The notes: generated by a model from the sequence alone, not told the origin. Counted from the first letter of the stretch, positions 10,717-25,469 are shown. The stretch: 64,000 bases of DNA from Peribacillus butanolivorans (GCF_001273755.1 NZ_LGYA01000001.1:1-64000); one strand, 5' to 3'. Translations and numbers: made by a program.

Positions 10717-12249
10717 ATGAAGAAACGTGCTTTAATTAGTGTATCGGATAAAACAGGTATTGTAGAATTTGCTAAGGGATTAATAGAAGCAGGGTTTGAA
10801 ATTATTTCAACCGGCGGTACGAAAAAAACGTTGCAGGATAATGGTGTAGACGTGATTGGAATCAGTGACGTCACTGGTTTCCCGGAAATTTTAGATGGAC
10901 GCGTTAAAACGCTTCATCCGAATGTCCATGGAGCAGTTTTAGCAAAACATGGTGATGCAGATCACGCGGCACAGCTTGCAGAACATAATATTGAGCCTAT
11001 TCAACTTGTCTGTGTAAACCTATACCCATTCCAAGCTACAATTTCTAAACCGGATGTTACTGTAGAAGATGCAATTGAAAACATTGATATCGGTGGACCG
11101 ACAATGCTTCGTTCTTCTGCAAAAAACCACGAGTATGTGACGGTTATCGTTGATTCCAATGATTATCCAACCGTATTGGCTGAACTGAAAGACGGAGGAG
11201 TTTCAAAAACAACGAATCGCCGTCTGGCTGCAAAAGTCTTCCGCCATACAGCAGCATATGATGCTGTTATTTCTGAATACATGACAGAGCTTGCTGAAGA
11301 AGAGAATCCAGAATCATTGACTGTTACTTATGAATTGAAACAGTCGCTTCGTTATGGAGAAAATCCGCATCAAAAGGCAGCTTTTTATAAAAAACCGCTT
11401 GGTTCTGTTTTCTCAATTGCTGAAGCGAAGCAATTACACGGAAAAGAGCTTTCTTTCAACAACATTAATGATGCAGATGCTGCACTTCAAATTGTAAAAG
11501 AATTCAATGAGCCCGCAGCAGTAGCTGTCAAACATATGAATCCTTGCGGCGTCGGTGTCGGAACAACCATATTAGAAGCGTACGAAAAAGCATACGAGGC
11601 GGATTCTACTTCCATCTTTGGTGGAATCATTGCCCTGAACCGTGAAGTAGATAAAGCAACTGCAGAAAAGCTTCATGAAATTTTCCTTGAAATCATCATT
11701 GCTCCTGCGTTTACAGAAGAAGCAGTGGAAGTATTAACAAGCAAGAAAAACCTTCGCTTATTAACGATTGATTTCAACGCAGCTAAAAAACCTGAGCGTA
11801 AATTGACTTCAATTGAAGGCGGATTACTTATACAAGATCGTGATGCACATAGTTTGAAGGATGCAGAAGTAAAAGTAGCAACAAAACGCGAACCTACCCT
11901 TGAAGAGTGGAAAGCCCTAGAACTTGGCTGGAAAATCGTGAAGCATGTGAAATCAAATGCAATCGTGGTATGTAACGATCAAATGACATTAGGCGTTGGC
12001 GCTGGTCAAATGAACCGTGTCGGAGCTGCAAAAATTGCGCTAGAACAAGCCGGTGAAAGAGTAACAGGCAGTGCTTTGGCATCGGATGCTTTCTTCCCAA
12101 TGGATGATACTGTTGAAGCGGCAGCGAAAGCAGGAGTTACGGCAATCATTCAACCGGGTGGCTCTGTAAAAGACCAAGATTCAATCAAGAAAGCTGATGA
12201 ATATGGAATTGCAATGGTATTCACAGGGATTCGTCACTTTAAACATTAA
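10717..12249 (+). CDS. purH: Bifunctional AICAR transformylase/IMP cyclohydrolase PurH
   Basis: 510 residues; last two steps to IMP. The N-terminal MGS-like cyclohydrolase domain covers about residues 1-190 ([19 protein letters not shown]) and the C-terminal transformylase domain the rest ([21 protein letters not shown]). GGAGGG precedes the ATG. Confidence 0.96.
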   Translation: MKKRALISVSDKTGIVEFAKGLIEAGFEIISTGGTKKTLQDNGVDVIGISDVTGFPEILDGRVKTLHPNVHGAVLAKHGDADHAAQLAEHNIEPIQLVCVNLYPFQATISKPDVTVEDAIENIDIGGPTMLRSSAKNHEYVTVIVDSNDYPTVLAELKDGGVSKTTNRRLAAKVFRHTAAYDAVISEYMTELAEEENPESLTVTYELKQSLRYGENPHQKAAFYKKPLGSVFSIAEAKQLHGKELSFNNINDADAALQIVKEFNEPAAVAVKHMNPCGVGVGTTILEAYEKAYEADSTSIFGGIIALNREVDKATAEKLHEIFLEIIIAPAFTEEAVEVLTSKKNLRLLTIDFNAAKKPERKLTSIEGGLLIQDRDAHSLKDAEVKVATKREPTLEEWKALELGWKIVKHVKSNAIVVCNDQMTLGVGAGQMNRVGAAKIALEQAGERVTGSALASDAFFPMDDTVEAAAKAGVTAIIQPGGSVKDQDSIKKADEYGIAMVFTGIRHFKH

Positions 12250-12259
12250 TCAAAGATGA

Positions 12260-13540
<1,281 letters not shown>

Positions 13541-13546
13541 TATTTG

Positions 13547-13582
13547 AAAGAAGCTGACTCTAAGAGAGTCAGCTTCTTCTTT
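13547..13582 (+). terminator. Terminator of the purine operon
   Basis: GAAGCTGACTC and GAGTCAGCTTC form a perfect 11-bp stem with loop TAAGA, flanked by AAA and TTCTTT. It may also serve the minus-strand gene ending at 13593. Confidence 0.85.
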
Positions 13583-13592
13583 AGAAAAAGAT

Positions 13593-13859
13593 TTAATAAG
13601 AATCAGGTGAAGTAAAATCATTTTCCGTTTTTTGTTCTTTTTTCATTAATGTTTGTCCATTCTCCATAGCGTCCACGATTGGACAATAGCGTAGAATGCC
13701 TTCACCTATTTTCATAGCAGAAATCATGACGACAAATAAGTAAGATTGGTTTTTCCAAGGTTTTTTAACCATTTTTGCTGTTGCCCATGATAGAAAGGTA
13801 AAACCACAGGTAATCCGCATAAGTGCATTTATTATACTAATATTTTGTTTAAACTTCAT
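13593..13859 (-). CDS. DUF2892 small membrane protein
   Basis: 88 residues, resembling the YgaP-type DUF2892 family: a short N-terminal NISIINALMRITCGFTFLSW helix, a second hydrophobic stretch around LFVVMISAMKIGEG, and the RYCP segment near residue 60. There is no rhodanese domain. It is on the strand opposite its neighbours, convergent with purD. An AAGGGA site lies about 10 bases before the ATG. Function unknown. Confidence 0.75.
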   Translation of the reverse strand: MKFKQNISIINALMRITCGFTFLSWATAKMVKKPWKNQSYLFVVMISAMKIGEGILRYCPIVDAMENGQTLMKKEQKTENDFTSPDSY

Positions 13860-14005
13860 AAAAAGTACATCCCTTCACAAAAAATTAACAATTTTTCAGT
13901 TAACATTACTGTGCTAATCTGGTAAGTATGTTAGTATGAAATAAAATTGGGTTTAAAATGGTTTTTTTATTGCATTTGTTTCAAAAAAATTATGGGGGAA
14001 TGTTT

Positions 14006-15751
14006 ATGCTTGAACAGCGCTATAGATGGAAAAATAAACATCTACGTGAACATATAGATGTGCTGGATGGCAATAGGGCACCACACATTCTGCTTAAAAA
14101 TACGACTTATTTAAATCAGGCTTTACGAAAATGGGTGAAAGCGAATATCTGGATCTATGATGATCGCATAATCTATGTTGGCGAAAAGCTTCCTGAAAAT
14201 ATAGACCGCTGCGAAATGGTTGACTGTACAAATCAGTACCTGGTCCCGGGATATATTGAGCCGCATTCACATCCTTCTCAATTATATAATCCCCTTTCTT
14301 TTTCACGTTATGCATCTCATTTTGGGACAACGACATTAATCAATGATAACTTGCCATTTCTATTGCAGTTAGAAAAAAAGAAAGCGTTTTCTCTTTTGAA
14401 AGAACTTCGTAATATTCCTGTTACAATGTATTGGTGGAGTCGTTTTGATGGACAAACGGAATTAGTAGACGAGGATATGGTATTTTCACATGGTGCAGTT
14501 AAATCTTGGCTGGAGCACGATGCCGTACTACAGGGCGGTGAACTAACGGGATGGCCGAAGCTCCTCGACGGGGATGACATGATGTTGCACTGGATTCAGG
14601 AAGCAAAGCGGATGAGGAAGAAAATAGAAGGACACTTTCCGGGTGCGTCGGAGAAAACGTTGGCGAAGATGACGTTGTTTGGTGCTGATTGTGATCATGA
14701 GGCAATGACAGGCGATGAGGTCATGTCTCGTCTGCTACAGGGTTATTATGTTTCACTAAGGCATTCTTCTATCCGACCGGATCTTCCTAAGTTGATACAA
14801 GAAATACATGATATGGGCATCGATCATTATGACAAATTCTTTTATACAACAGATGGATCACCTCCGTCTTTTTATGAAGGTGGTTTTATAGACAGCTTAA
14901 TCAAAATAGCAATAGAGCAAGGTGTTCCGGTCATTGATGCTTATAATATGGCAACTATTAATATCGCCCGCTATTATAATATTGAATACCTTCATGGTAA
15001 TATCGCTACTGGAAGGGTTGCCAACATTAATTTTCTGACAGATATAAAGGATCCGGCACCAGTTTCTGTAATGGCAAAAGGGAAATGGGTGAAACGGGAT
15101 GGTGAAGTAATTCCCGATTCTCAGGAAATCAACTGGAGCGATTTTGATTTTAAACCGCTTGAACTTGATTGGGATCTTAGTTTAAAGGAAGATTTTGAAT
15201 TTTCTATGCCGTTTGGAATTGAACTGGTCAATAATGTAATCACGAAGCCATATTATCTTTCCAATGACGTTGGGCATGAAGAACTGACCTTTAAAGATGA
15301 TGAATGCTTTTTCATGCTCATTGACCGTGAAGGTAAATGGCGCATTAATACGATATTAAAAGGCTTTGCCAATAAATTGTGTGGTTTTGCAGGTTCTTAT
15401 ACAAATACGGGTGACATAATCTTAATTGGTAAACGGAAACAGGATATGCATTTAGCATTTAACCGGTTGAAGGAAATTGGCGGTGGTATCGTTTTGACTG
15501 AACAAGGCCAGGTGATACATGAACTGCCATTAAAATTAAAAGGAGTCATGTCCAATAAGGAGGTTCCTGAACTAATTAAAGAAGAGAATGAGTTGAAAAA
15601 GCTGCTACGTGAAAGGGGTTATCGCTTTGCTGATCCGGTGTATACCCTTTCATTCTTTTCAACAACTCATCTTCCCTATATAAGGGTAACCCAGCGAGGA
15701 GTATATGATGTAATGAATAAAACTATACTCTTTCCTACTATAATGCGTTAA
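14006..15751 (+). CDS. yerA: Adenine deaminase-like amidohydrolase YerA
   Basis: 581 residues, amidohydrolase superfamily with the PGYIEPHSHP metal-binding motif and a later TTDGSPPSFY segment carrying a catalytic-type Asp. The B. subtilis YerA homologue is adenine deaminase-like, but I do not know of proven activity for it, so the substrate is an inference. I choose ATG 14006 after GGGGGAA (13994-14000). Earlier in-frame ATGs at 13958 and 14000 are poorly placed and would add up to 16 hydrophobic residues. Its place after purD fits purine salvage. Confidence 0.85.
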   Translation: MLEQRYRWKNKHLREHIDVLDGNRAPHILLKNTTYLNQALRKWVKANIWIYDDRIIYVGEKLPENIDRCEMVDCTNQYLVPGYIEPHSHPSQLYNPLSFSRYASHFGTTTLINDNLPFLLQLEKKKAFSLLKELRNIPVTMYWWSRFDGQTELVDEDMVFSHGAVKSWLEHDAVLQGGELTGWPKLLDGDDMMLHWIQEAKRMRKKIEGHFPGASEKTLAKMTLFGADCDHEAMTGDEVMSRLLQGYYVSLRHSSIRPDLPKLIQEIHDMGIDHYDKFFYTTDGSPPSFYEGGFIDSLIKIAIEQGVPVIDAYNMATINIARYYNIEYLHGNIATGRVANINFLTDIKDPAPVSVMAKGKWVKRDGEVIPDSQEINWSDFDFKPLELDWDLSLKEDFEFSMPFGIELVNNVITKPYYLSNDVGHEELTFKDDECFFMLIDREGKWRINTILKGFANKLCGFAGSYTNTGDIILIGKRKQDMHLAFNRLKEIGGGIVLTEQGQVIHELPLKLKGVMSNKEVPELIKEENELKKLLRERGYRFADPVYTLSFFSTTHLPYIRVTQRGVYDVMNKTILFPTIMR

Positions 15752-15794
15752 AATATAAGAGAAGAAATGGTTAAAAAATCAGGGGAGTGGAAAG

Positions 15795-16832
15795 ATGAAA
15801 TTTAAGAGAGTTCTTTTCATCATTATTGCTATTTTTCTGCTAGCAGGCTGTTCGACTAAAGAAGAACCTGTACCAGATGACAGTAAGCCGAAAGATGCAG
15901 CTGTCATTAAAAATACAGATGTTAAAAATGAGCCTTCCAACATGTTTCCACTTACTGGTGTAGCCACGAATGAAGATACCGAGCAAAGGGCTGTAGCGGT
16001 GATGATTAATAATCATCCAAAAGCGCGTCCACAATCTGGTCTCTCAGATGCGGACATAGTCTATGAATTGCTGGCGGAAGGCGACATAACCAGATTTTTA
16101 GCTGTTTTCCAAAGTGAAATGCCGAACCAAATCGGACCGGTTCGGAGTGCAAGGGACTATTATATCGAAATGGCCAAAGGTTTGGACTGCATCTATGTGT
16201 GTCATGGGAATAGCCCAGAGGCAAAAACCATGCTGGACAAAGGATATATTGATAACTTGAACGGCCTATATTATGATGGTACTTTGTTTCAGCGCTCAAC
16301 AGATCGAAACGCACCGCATAATTCCTACACTTCTTTTGATAATATTGAAAAGGGCGCGAAGGAAAAAGGATATGAGCTGACAGGTGCACCAGAGCCATTT
16401 ACTTTCCTGACAGAGGAAGAGGCGGTTGGTCTGCAAGGAGAATCGGCTTTGAAAATTGAGATATCCTACGGATCGGCAGAGTTCAATGTAAAGTATGAAT
16501 ATGAAGGAACAGAAGAGAAATATAAACGTTATTCTAATGGTGAGCAAACAGTCGAGCATAAATCGAGCAAACCGATTTTACTGGATAATATATTCATCAT
16601 TGAGACCACTCATCAAGTGGTTGATGATAAAGGACGCCTTAAAATTGATTTAAAAAGTGGCGGAAAAGGTTATTTACTTCAAAAGGGGAAGGTCAATGAA
16701 GTAGAATGGGTTAATAAAGATGGTCGAATTATACCAGTGAAAAACGATAAAGAAGTAGGGTTGATACCGGGGAAAACTTGGGTCAATATTATTCCGAATC
16801 AACCTGGTTTAGTAGAAGACGTCTCATTTTGA
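15795..16832 (+). CDS. yerB: DUF3048 lipoprotein YerB
   Basis: 345 residues with a lipoprotein signal peptide (hydrophobic core FIIIAIFLL, lipobox LAGC at residues 16-19), so it is probably anchored outside the membrane. It matches B. subtilis YerB (DUF3048 N- and C-terminal domains). The segment RPQSGLSDADIVYE and GPVRSARDYYIEMA are typical of the family. Function unknown. It stands between yerA and yerC as in B. subtilis. Confidence 0.88.
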   Translation: MKFKRVLFIIIAIFLLAGCSTKEEPVPDDSKPKDAAVIKNTDVKNEPSNMFPLTGVATNEDTEQRAVAVMINNHPKARPQSGLSDADIVYELLAEGDITRFLAVFQSEMPNQIGPVRSARDYYIEMAKGLDCIYVCHGNSPEAKTMLDKGYIDNLNGLYYDGTLFQRSTDRNAPHNSYTSFDNIEKGAKEKGYELTGAPEPFTFLTEEEAVGLQGESALKIEISYGSAEFNVKYEYEGTEEKYKRYSNGEQTVEHKSSKPILLDNIFIIETTHQVVDDKGRLKIDLKSGGKGYLLQKGKVNEVEWVNKDGRIIPVKNDKEVGLIPGKTWVNIIPNQPGLVEDVSF

Positions 16833-16859
16833 TACCCATGAAAATTGAGGGGGAGAAAC

Positions 16860-17174
16860 ATGCAAATTGATAAGTTAAGAGGGAAAGAAACGGATCAGCT
16901 GTTTAAGTCGATACTTTCCTTGCGCGATTTAGACGAATGCTATCGATTTTTTGATGACTTATGTACAGTCAATGAAATTTCATCATTAGCACAGCGCCTT
17001 GAAGTAGCCCGTATGCTTGAAGAAGGTAAAACCTATCATAAAATCGAAAACGAAACAGGGGCTAGCACGGCCACGATTTCTAGGGTTAAACGCTGCTTAA
17101 ACTACGGAAATGATGCCTACACCATGGCTCTTAACCGTATAAAGGAAAACGTTGAAGAAACAACGGAATCTTAA
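16860..17174 (+). CDS. yerC: TrpR-like DNA-binding protein YerC
   Basis: 104 residues, exactly the length of B. subtilis YerC, a TrpR/YecD-family DNA-binding protein. The helix-turn-helix region is visible as TYHKIENETGASTATISRV near residues 60-78. Start ATG 16860 follows GAGGGGGA; an earlier in-frame start at 16845 overlaps that site. A terminator follows at once. Confidence 0.9.
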   Translation: MQIDKLRGKETDQLFKSILSLRDLDECYRFFDDLCTVNEISSLAQRLEVARMLEEGKTYHKIENETGASTATISRVKRCLNYGNDAYTMALNRIKENVEETTES

Positions 17175-17206
17175 TGAATTCGATTTTTTTATATTGTATG
17201 AAATAG

Positions 17207-17238
17207 AAAAAGCCGAGGAATTCGTTTCCCGGCTTTTT
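17207..17238 (+). terminator. Terminator after yerC
   Basis: AAAAAGCCG (17207-17215) and CGGCTTTTT (17230-17238) with inner GGA/TCC pairing; likely bidirectional. Confidence 0.85.
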
Positions 17239-17367
17239 ATTTTGAGCAAGCGTTTTCTATAGCAGCTACCGTCCAGTCGTATCCGTGTTATATTGGATTT
17301 TAGATTCAGAGGTTTCCAGTTGGTAAACATTTTATCGATACTTCTCTTTTTTAATGAAAAATCTTAA

Positions 17368-17376
17368 TGCTATAAT
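17368..17376 (+). promoter_or_regulatory. Extended -10 promoter before pcrB
   Basis: TGC-TATAAT at 17368-17376 is an extended -10. No clear -35 stands at 16-18 bases. It is 33 bases from the pcrB start. Confidence 0.45.
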
Positions 17377-17408
17377 GGTGAAATGGGAAGTGTGAATGGA
17401 GGATTATA

Positions 17409-18092
17409 ATGTACGATTTTCGCGAGTGGAAACATGTTTTCAAACTCGATCCAAATAAAGAAATAAGCGATGAGGCGTTAGAGAAAGTCTGTGAATCTGG
17501 TACAGATGCAATTATGGTTGGAGGCACCGATGGAATTACGCTTGAGAATGTACTTCATTTGATGGCGCGAGTTAGGCGATATACAGTCCCATGTGTGATG
17601 GAGATTTCATCGGTTGAAACAGTGACGCCGGGATTCGATTTATATTTTATTCCGAGTGTCCTAAATAGCACCAATCCGGATTGGATGATGAAACTGCATC
17701 AGCAAGCAGTCAAAGAATACGGATACCTTTTGAATTGGGATGAAATTTTCGTAGAAGGATATTGCATCTTAAATCCTGAGTGTAAGGCGGCTCAATTGAC
17801 GAAAGCTAATACGGATCTGGATATGGATGATGTGGGTGCATATGCAATGATGGCAGAAAAGATGTTCAAACTGCCAGTTTTTTATCTTGAATACAGCGGT
17901 GCTTATGGCGATGTCCAGATGGTGGAAGCGGCGAGAGAGAGTTTGGAGAATACTGTACTATTCTACGGTGGTGGGATTAAATCAGTAGAGCAGGCCAAAG
18001 AGATGGCGGAGTTTGCGGACGTAATCGTTGTTGGCAATGTGATCTATGAAGATTTGAAAACGGCGCTTGCAACAGTTGAGGCAGTTAAATGA
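17409..18092 (+). CDS. pcrB: Heptaprenylglyceryl phosphate synthase PcrB
   Basis: 227 residues, TIM-barrel prenyltransferase of the GGGP synthase family. Members from Bacillales join sn-glycerol-1-phosphate to heptaprenyl diphosphate. Diagnostic stretches: HVFKLDPNK at the start (with an Asp for Mg), IMVGGTDG, and the phosphate-binding [13 protein letters not shown] near residue 185. GGAGGA precedes the ATG. It lies directly upstream of pcrA, as in relatives. Confidence 0.93.
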   Translation: MYDFREWKHVFKLDPNKEISDEALEKVCESGTDAIMVGGTDGITLENVLHLMARVRRYTVPCVMEISSVETVTPGFDLYFIPSVLNSTNPDWMMKLHQQAVKEYGYLLNWDEIFVEGYCILNPECKAAQLTKANTDLDMDDVGAYAMMAEKMFKLPVFYLEYSGAYGDVQMVEAARESLENTVLFYGGGIKSVEQAKEMAEFADVIVVGNVIYEDLKTALATVEAVK

Positions 18093-18140
18093 TAATTTGA
18101 CCAAAATGTAAATAGGGAAAAAATGTAGTATACTAAAACA

Positions 18141-18154
18141 GAAACGAATGTTCG
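18141..18154 (+). promoter_or_regulatory. LexA-like site upstream of pcrA
   Basis: GAAACGAATGTTCG matches the Bacillus SOS box CGAACRNRYGTTYG at 12 of 14 positions; the mismatches are the first two bases. It is just downstream of a TATACT -10 (18129-18134) and 16 bases before the start. It can also be read as a tight dyad ACGAA-TG-TTCGT, so LexA binding is not certain. Confidence 0.42.
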
Positions 18155-18170
18155 TATAGGTGGTGTGATA

Positions 18171-20420
18171 ATGCAATATTTAGCGGAAAAATTACTAATA
18201 GGTTTGAATGAACAGCAACAAAAAGCAGTAAAAGCAACAGATGGTCCACTTCTAATTATGGCTGGGGCAGGAAGTGGAAAGACGCGTGTGCTGACTCACC
18301 GTATTGCTTACTTGATGGTTGAGAAGGAAATAGCACCTTGGAATATCCTTGCAATCACATTTACTAATAAAGCCGCACGTGAAATGAAAGAAAGAATCCG
18401 TAGCATTCTGGGCGGTGCGTCCGAAGATATCTGGATTTCAACGTTCCACTCGATGTGTGTCCGTATTTTGCGAAGAGATATTGATCGGATTGGATTTAAT
18501 AGGAATTTCTCAATATTAGATACGACGGATCAGCAATCAGTCATTAAGCAAATTATGAAAGACCGTAATATGGATACAAAGAAATATGATTACCGGGCCA
18601 TTTTAGGTAGTATCAGTTCAGCAAAAAATGAATTGGTCGGACCAGAAGAATACCTCAAAACTGCGTCAGATTATTTTACTAAAGTAACGGCAGATGTATA
18701 TACAGAATACCAAAAACGTTTGCGGAAAAATTCAGCCCTCGATTTTGATGATTTGATCATGATGACGATTCAATTGTTCCAACTTATACCGGAAGTGCTA
18801 GAATATTATCAGCGGAAGTTTCAATACATTCATGTTGATGAGTATCAAGATACAAACCGGGCTCAATATATGCTTGTTAAACTGCTAGCTTCACGATTCC
18901 GTAATCTCTGTGTTGTAGGGGATTCAGATCAGTCGATCTATCGCTGGCGCGGTGCGGATATTGCGAATATCCTTTCATTTGAAAAAGATTATCCTAATGC
19001 CAATATGATTTTCCTTGAACAGAATTATCGTTCAACGAAAAAGATTCTTGAAGCGGCGAATAAGGTCATCGATAATAATCGAAACCGGAAGCCGAAAAAT
19101 CTTTGGACCGAGAATGTAGAGGGTAATAAGATTTTCTATTACCGTGCAGACAATGAACAAGGGGAAGCGCAATTTGTAGCAGGAAAGATAAATGAATTAG
19201 CTAAGGACGGTAGTAGAAAATATTCCGATATAGCAATCCTTTACAGAACAAATGCACAATCACGGGTAATGGAGGAAGTTCTGCTTAAATCCAATATTAA
19301 CTATGCAATCGTCGGCGGCACTAAGTTCTATGATCGTAAAGAGATTAAGGATTTACTTGCCTATCTGCGTCTTATTGCAAATCCTGATGATGACATCAGT
19401 CTTCGCCGTGTAATAAATGTACCGAAACGAGGTATTGGTGCAACTTCAATGGACAAAGTAGCAGATTATGCAGATCAATATGATCTTTCCATTTATAAAG
19501 CACTTGAGTCCGTGGAAATGATTGGGATAAGCGGGAAGGCTACCAAAGCAGCAAGGGAATTCCACACGTTAATTACTAACTATACAAATCAGCAGGAGTA
19601 CTTATCTGTGACGGAACTGGTGGAAGAAGTCATTAAAAAAACCGGTTACCGTGAGATGCTGCAAGCAGAAAAAACAATTGAATCACAAAGCCGTCTTGAA
19701 AATATAGATGAGTTTTTATCTGTAACGAAAGCATTCGAAAGTAACAGCGAGGACAAATCATTGATTGGCTTTTTAACTGACCTGGCGTTGGTTGCTGATA
19801 TTGATCAATTAGATGAGAACTCCGAAGAAGCTACAAATACGGTAACGTTAATGACACTACATTCGGCGAAGGGATTAGAATATCCGGTAGTCTTTTTACT
19901 GGGCCTTGAAGAAGGAGTTTTCCCTCATAGCCGCTCGCTCATGGATGAGGAGGAGATGGAAGAAGAACGCCGTCTTGCTTATGTGGGGATTACAAGGGCT
20001 GAAAATGAGTTGTTCATCAGTAATGCTCAAATGCGGACACTGTATGGACGGACGAGCATGAATCCAGTTTCACGGTTCATCGGAGAAATACCCGAGGAAC
20101 TTCTTGAAGATCTTAAACCGAAACCTGCTCCTAGATCCAAGCAGACTCCATTCAGTTCTCCGGCGAGAACAGGGAACACTGCGACGGCTTCCACAAGAAA
20201 AATGCCTACCTTTGGGCGAGCTGTTTCTGCCCCATCTGCAACAGGTGGTGAAGAGATTGGTTGGGCAGTTGGTGACAAGGCTTCCCATAAAAAATGGGGG
20301 ATTGGAACCGTGGTGAGTGTAAAAGGAGAAGGCGAAGGAAAGGAACTGGATATTGCATTCCCAAGTCCAATCGGCATTAAACGCCTATTGGCGAAATTTG
20401 CACCAATAGAAAAAGCCTAA
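18171..20420 (+). CDS. pcrA: ATP-dependent DNA helicase PcrA
   Basis: 749 residues, UvrD/Rep superfamily 1A 3'-5' helicase used in repair, replication and removal of RecA filaments. Walker A is AGAGSGKT with Lys37; motif II is [41 protein letters not shown] and YVGITRAE follow in the expected order. The C-terminal segment [18 protein letters not shown] is the RNA polymerase-interacting Tudor-like fold. ATG 18171 follows AGGTGG; a GTG at 18165 overlaps that site. Confidence 0.97.
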   Translation: MQYLAEKLLIGLNEQQQKAVKATDGPLLIMAGAGSGKTRVLTHRIAYLMVEKEIAPWNILAITFTNKAAREMKERIRSILGGASEDIWISTFHSMCVRILRRDIDRIGFNRNFSILDTTDQQSVIKQIMKDRNMDTKKYDYRAILGSISSAKNELVGPEEYLKTASDYFTKVTADVYTEYQKRLRKNSALDFDDLIMMTIQLFQLIPEVLEYYQRKFQYIHVDEYQDTNRAQYMLVKLLASRFRNLCVVGDSDQSIYRWRGADIANILSFEKDYPNANMIFLEQNYRSTKKILEAANKVIDNNRNRKPKNLWTENVEGNKIFYYRADNEQGEAQFVAGKINELAKDGSRKYSDIAILYRTNAQSRVMEEVLLKSNINYAIVGGTKFYDRKEIKDLLAYLRLIANPDDDISLRRVINVPKRGIGATSMDKVADYADQYDLSIYKALESVEMIGISGKATKAAREFHTLITNYTNQQEYLSVTELVEEVIKKTGYREMLQAEKTIESQSRLENIDEFLSVTKAFESNSEDKSLIGFLTDLALVADIDQLDENSEEATNTVTLMTLHSAKGLEYPVVFLLGLEEGVFPHSRSLMDEEEMEEERRLAYVGITRAENELFISNAQMRTLYGRTSMNPVSRFIGEIPEELLEDLKPKPAPRSKQTPFSSPARTGNTATASTRKMPTFGRAVSAPSATGGEEIGWAVGDKASHKKWGIGTVVSVKGEGEGKELDIAFPSPIGIKRLLAKFAPIEKA

Positions 20421-20460
20421 GCTATGAATATGCGTCTACTGGTGAAGAATAGGGATATCT

Positions 20461-22530
<2,070 letters not shown>

Positions 22531-22541
22531 GAGGTGTAGCT

Positions 22542-23711
22542 ATGAGGAAACACTCTATTTTGGGGATGATTCTTATACTACTTCTTGCTGGATGTGCACC
22601 TAGTTTTGAGGATAAGCAAGAGGTAGTTCAAGACTCCAAAAACGACAAGGATACAGCAATTATTCCGAAGTATAAAATTTCGGAAGAATATTATCAAACG
22701 ATTCTTCCGTTTGAGCCATCAAAAGCCCGCGGTTTGGTCGTTTCGAATTTAAATACTCGATATGATATCGAAGAGTTTGAAAATGGACTGATGCGGTTGG
22801 CGCAAACTCAATTTGACCCGGAAGAATACCTATTTCAAGAGGGGCAAATGCTCGACAGTTCCAAGATATCATCCTGGTTGAACAGAAAATATACAAAAAG
22901 CCAGTTGAAAGAAAAGAACATGAAAGAAAAGGATAACGAAGGTTTAAATCCTGTTGATTCAGGAGAAGGTGACATTGATAAGCGGAATGATGAAAATCCA
23001 ATTTATCTTGCTCATATTTTAGAACATAATTATTTAGTCAAAACAAAAGATAATTCAGTGAGCCTTGGCGGAGTTGTAATAGGCCTTGCCCTAAATTCAG
23101 TCCATTACTATCAAAAAGAAGCATACGGGGCAACCTATGAAAAGAAAATTGATAGTAAAGAACTAAAACAAGAAGGGGAGAAAATTGCTGAGGAAGTCTT
23201 AAAAAGATTGCGTAAAATGGACAAGCTGAAAAATGTTCCGATTACGATTGCCTTGTTTGAGCAAAATGAAAAATCTTCTGTAGTTCCTGGGAATTTTATT
23301 TCCTATACGAATATCGGGAAAAACTCTAACAATATTGGAAAATGGACAGACTTAAACGAAGAATACTTCCTATTTCCTTCGGCAGGTGCAGAAAAAAAAT
23401 ATAGGGATGACGTCAACACATTCACAAATTTTAAAGAAGATGTTGAAGAATATTTCCCTAACTTTAATGGAGTTATTGGCAGGGCATTTTATATGGATGA
23501 CCAATTACAAAGCTTGAACATCGATATTCCTATCCAATTTTATGGAAACTCAGAAGCGATTGGCTTTACACAATATGTAGCTGGTCTTGTAATGGAACGT
23601 TTCCCTAAATATATTGCCGTACAAGTATCGATCACTTCTGTAAATGGACCCGAAGCACTTATTGTTCGCGAGGCAAATCAAGACGAACCAACCGTGCATA
23701 TATACGAATAA
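22542..23711 (+). CDS. yerH: CamS-family lipoprotein YerH
   Basis: 389 residues with lipobox LAGC at residues 15-18. It belongs to the CamS (sex pheromone precursor-like) family found downstream of ligA in Firmicutes. In staphylococci and enterococci the signal peptide of such proteins is processed to a peptide pheromone; here that is unknown. GAGGTG precedes the ATG, and only 11 bases separate it from ligA, so the two are probably cotranscribed. Confidence 0.88.
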   Translation: MRKHSILGMILILLLAGCAPSFEDKQEVVQDSKNDKDTAIIPKYKISEEYYQTILPFEPSKARGLVVSNLNTRYDIEEFENGLMRLAQTQFDPEEYLFQEGQMLDSSKISSWLNRKYTKSQLKEKNMKEKDNEGLNPVDSGEGDIDKRNDENPIYLAHILEHNYLVKTKDNSVSLGGVVIGLALNSVHYYQKEAYGATYEKKIDSKELKQEGEKIAEEVLKRLRKMDKLKNVPITIALFEQNEKSSVVPGNFISYTNIGKNSNNIGKWTDLNEEYFLFPSAGAEKKYRDDVNTFTNFKEDVEEYFPNFNGVIGRAFYMDDQLQSLNIDIPIQFYGNSEAIGFTQYVAGLVMERFPKYIAVQVSITSVNGPEALIVREANQDEPTVHIYE

Positions 23712-23745
23712 AAAAAGATGAAGCTTAACAAGCTTCATCTTTTTT
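23711..23745 (+). terminator. Terminator after yerH
   Basis: AAAAAGATGAAGCTT and AAGCTTCATCTTTTT form a perfect 15-bp stem with a 3-base loop. Confidence 0.9.
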
Positions 23746-23915
23746 ATTTGGAACAAATCTAGCCATGAGTAACCTTAACAAAATGGCTTTATGCCTGGCT
23801 ATTATTCTTGAATGCTATTATCTTATTTATACATAATTTGAAGAGTTTAACAGTTTTAGTTAGAATAAGATTGATAGTGTTGAAAAGTTATTTAAAACAG
23901 GGAGGGATTGTTTTG

Positions 23916-25460
23916 GTGCAATTGTATAAACATGAACCGTTTACGGATTTTTCTCAAGTGGCAAATAGCGAGGCGTATCAACAGGGGTTAGGCAGGGTGA
24001 AAACATACTTAGGTCAGAATTATGATTTAGTCATTGGTGGAGAAAAAATCTCTACAGAAAATAAAATTATTTCTATTAATCCAGCCAAAAAAGAAGAAGT
24101 GATAGGCTATGTATCGAAAGCCAATCGTGATTTGGCTGAGAAGGCGGTTCAGGCAGCGGATGCGGCCTTTCAGACATGGCGTAAGGTAGAGCCTGAAGTA
24201 AGGGCAGATATACTGTTCAAAGCGGCAGCTATTGTCCGACGGAGGAAACATGAATTTTCGGCCTTGCTGACGAAAGAAGCTGGCAAGCCGTGGAATGAGG
24301 CAGATGGTGATACGGCTGAGGCTATCGATTTCTTAGAGTTTTATGCAAGGCAGATGCTCAAATTAAAAGACGGAATTCCTGTACAGAGTAGACCGAATGA
24401 AAATAATCGCTATGATTATATTCCACTTGGAGTGGGAATTATTATTTCCCCCTGGAATTTTCCTTTTGCTATTATGGCAGGAACGACTGTTGCTGCCATC
24501 GTAACGGGAAATACGGTTCTGTTAAAACCGGCATCGACTACTCCAGTTATCGCGGCTAAATTTGTGGAGGTGATGGAGGAAGCAGGTCTGCCTAAGGGGG
24601 TATTGAACTTTGTCCCGGGGAGCGGTTCAGAAGTAGGCGATTATCTTATCGATCACCCCCGCACCCGTTTTGTTTCATTTACAGGATCTCGTGAAGTAGG
24701 CACGAGAATTTATGAACGTGCCGCAAAAGTGAATGAAGGCCAAATTTGGCTGAAGCGGGTGATTGCGGAAATGGGTGGTAAAGATACGATTGTAGTTGAT
24801 AAGGAAGCGGACCTTGAATTGGCTGCTCAATCGATCGTGAATTCGGCATTCGGTTTTTCCGGGCAAAAGTGTTCTGCCTGTTCCCGGGCTGTCATTGTTG
24901 CTGAAGTATATGATCAGGTGCTAGAGCGTGCTTTAGAACTGGCAAAGGAATTGTCCGTTGGTGATCCAGAAGATGGTGCAAACTTCATGGGGCCGGTTAT
25001 CGATGGTCAAGCTTATAAAAAAATCATGGAATACATTGAAATTGGGAAACAAGAAGGTCGTTTAGCTGCTGGTGGAAAGGGTGATGATACAACCGGTTAT
25101 TTCATTGAACCAACGATCATTGCCGATCTTGATCCGTATGCCCGGCTCATGCAAGAAGAGGTTTTCGGCCCAGTTGTTGCTTTTTCGAAAGCAAAAGACT
25201 TTGATGAAGCGATTGAGATTGCAAATAATACGGATTATGGCCTGACGGGAGCAGTAATTACGAATAATCGTGAACATATGGAAAAAGCACGTGATGATTT
25301 TCATGTGGGAAATCTATACTTTAACCGTGGATGTACGGGCGCAATTGTAGGCTATCAGCCGTTTGGAGGCTTTAATATGTCAGGTACAGACTCAAAAGCA
25401 GGAGGACCTGATTATCTTATCCTTCACATGCAAGGAAAAACGACTTCAGAAGCATATTAA
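23916..25460 (+). CDS. rocA: 1-pyrroline-5-carboxylate dehydrogenase RocA
   Basis: 514 residues, aldehyde dehydrogenase superfamily; oxidises glutamate semialdehyde to glutamate in arginine and proline breakdown. The nucleophile Cys is in [12 protein letters not shown], the general base Glu in IAEMGGKD, and the NAD site in [12 protein letters not shown] and FTGSREVG. I choose GTG 23916 after GGGAGGG (23900-23906); the frame is open 36 codons further up, but that part is unlike the family. It stands alone, with terminators on both sides. I found no convincing sigma-54 promoter or RocR site. Confidence 0.95.
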   Translation: MQLYKHEPFTDFSQVANSEAYQQGLGRVKTYLGQNYDLVIGGEKISTENKIISINPAKKEEVIGYVSKANRDLAEKAVQAADAAFQTWRKVEPEVRADILFKAAAIVRRRKHEFSALLTKEAGKPWNEADGDTAEAIDFLEFYARQMLKLKDGIPVQSRPNENNRYDYIPLGVGIIISPWNFPFAIMAGTTVAAIVTGNTVLLKPASTTPVIAAKFVEVMEEAGLPKGVLNFVPGSGSEVGDYLIDHPRTRFVSFTGSREVGTRIYERAAKVNEGQIWLKRVIAEMGGKDTIVVDKEADLELAAQSIVNSAFGFSGQKCSACSRAVIVAEVYDQVLERALELAKELSVGDPEDGANFMGPVIDGQAYKKIMEYIEIGKQEGRLAAGGKGDDTTGYFIEPTIIADLDPYARLMQEEVFGPVVAFSKAKDFDEAIEIANNTDYGLTGAVITNNREHMEKARDDFHVGNLYFNRGCTGAIVGYQPFGGFNMSGTDSKAGGPDYLILHMQGKTTSEAY

Positions 25461-25469
25461 TGGAAATGT

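Noticed and set aside
23795..23830. Sigma-54-like sequence (TGGCTATTATTCTTGA) upstream of rocA
   Set aside because: The spacing between the GG and the GA is one base too long and the -12 GC is lost; rocA may still be RocR/SigL dependent, but this site does not show it.
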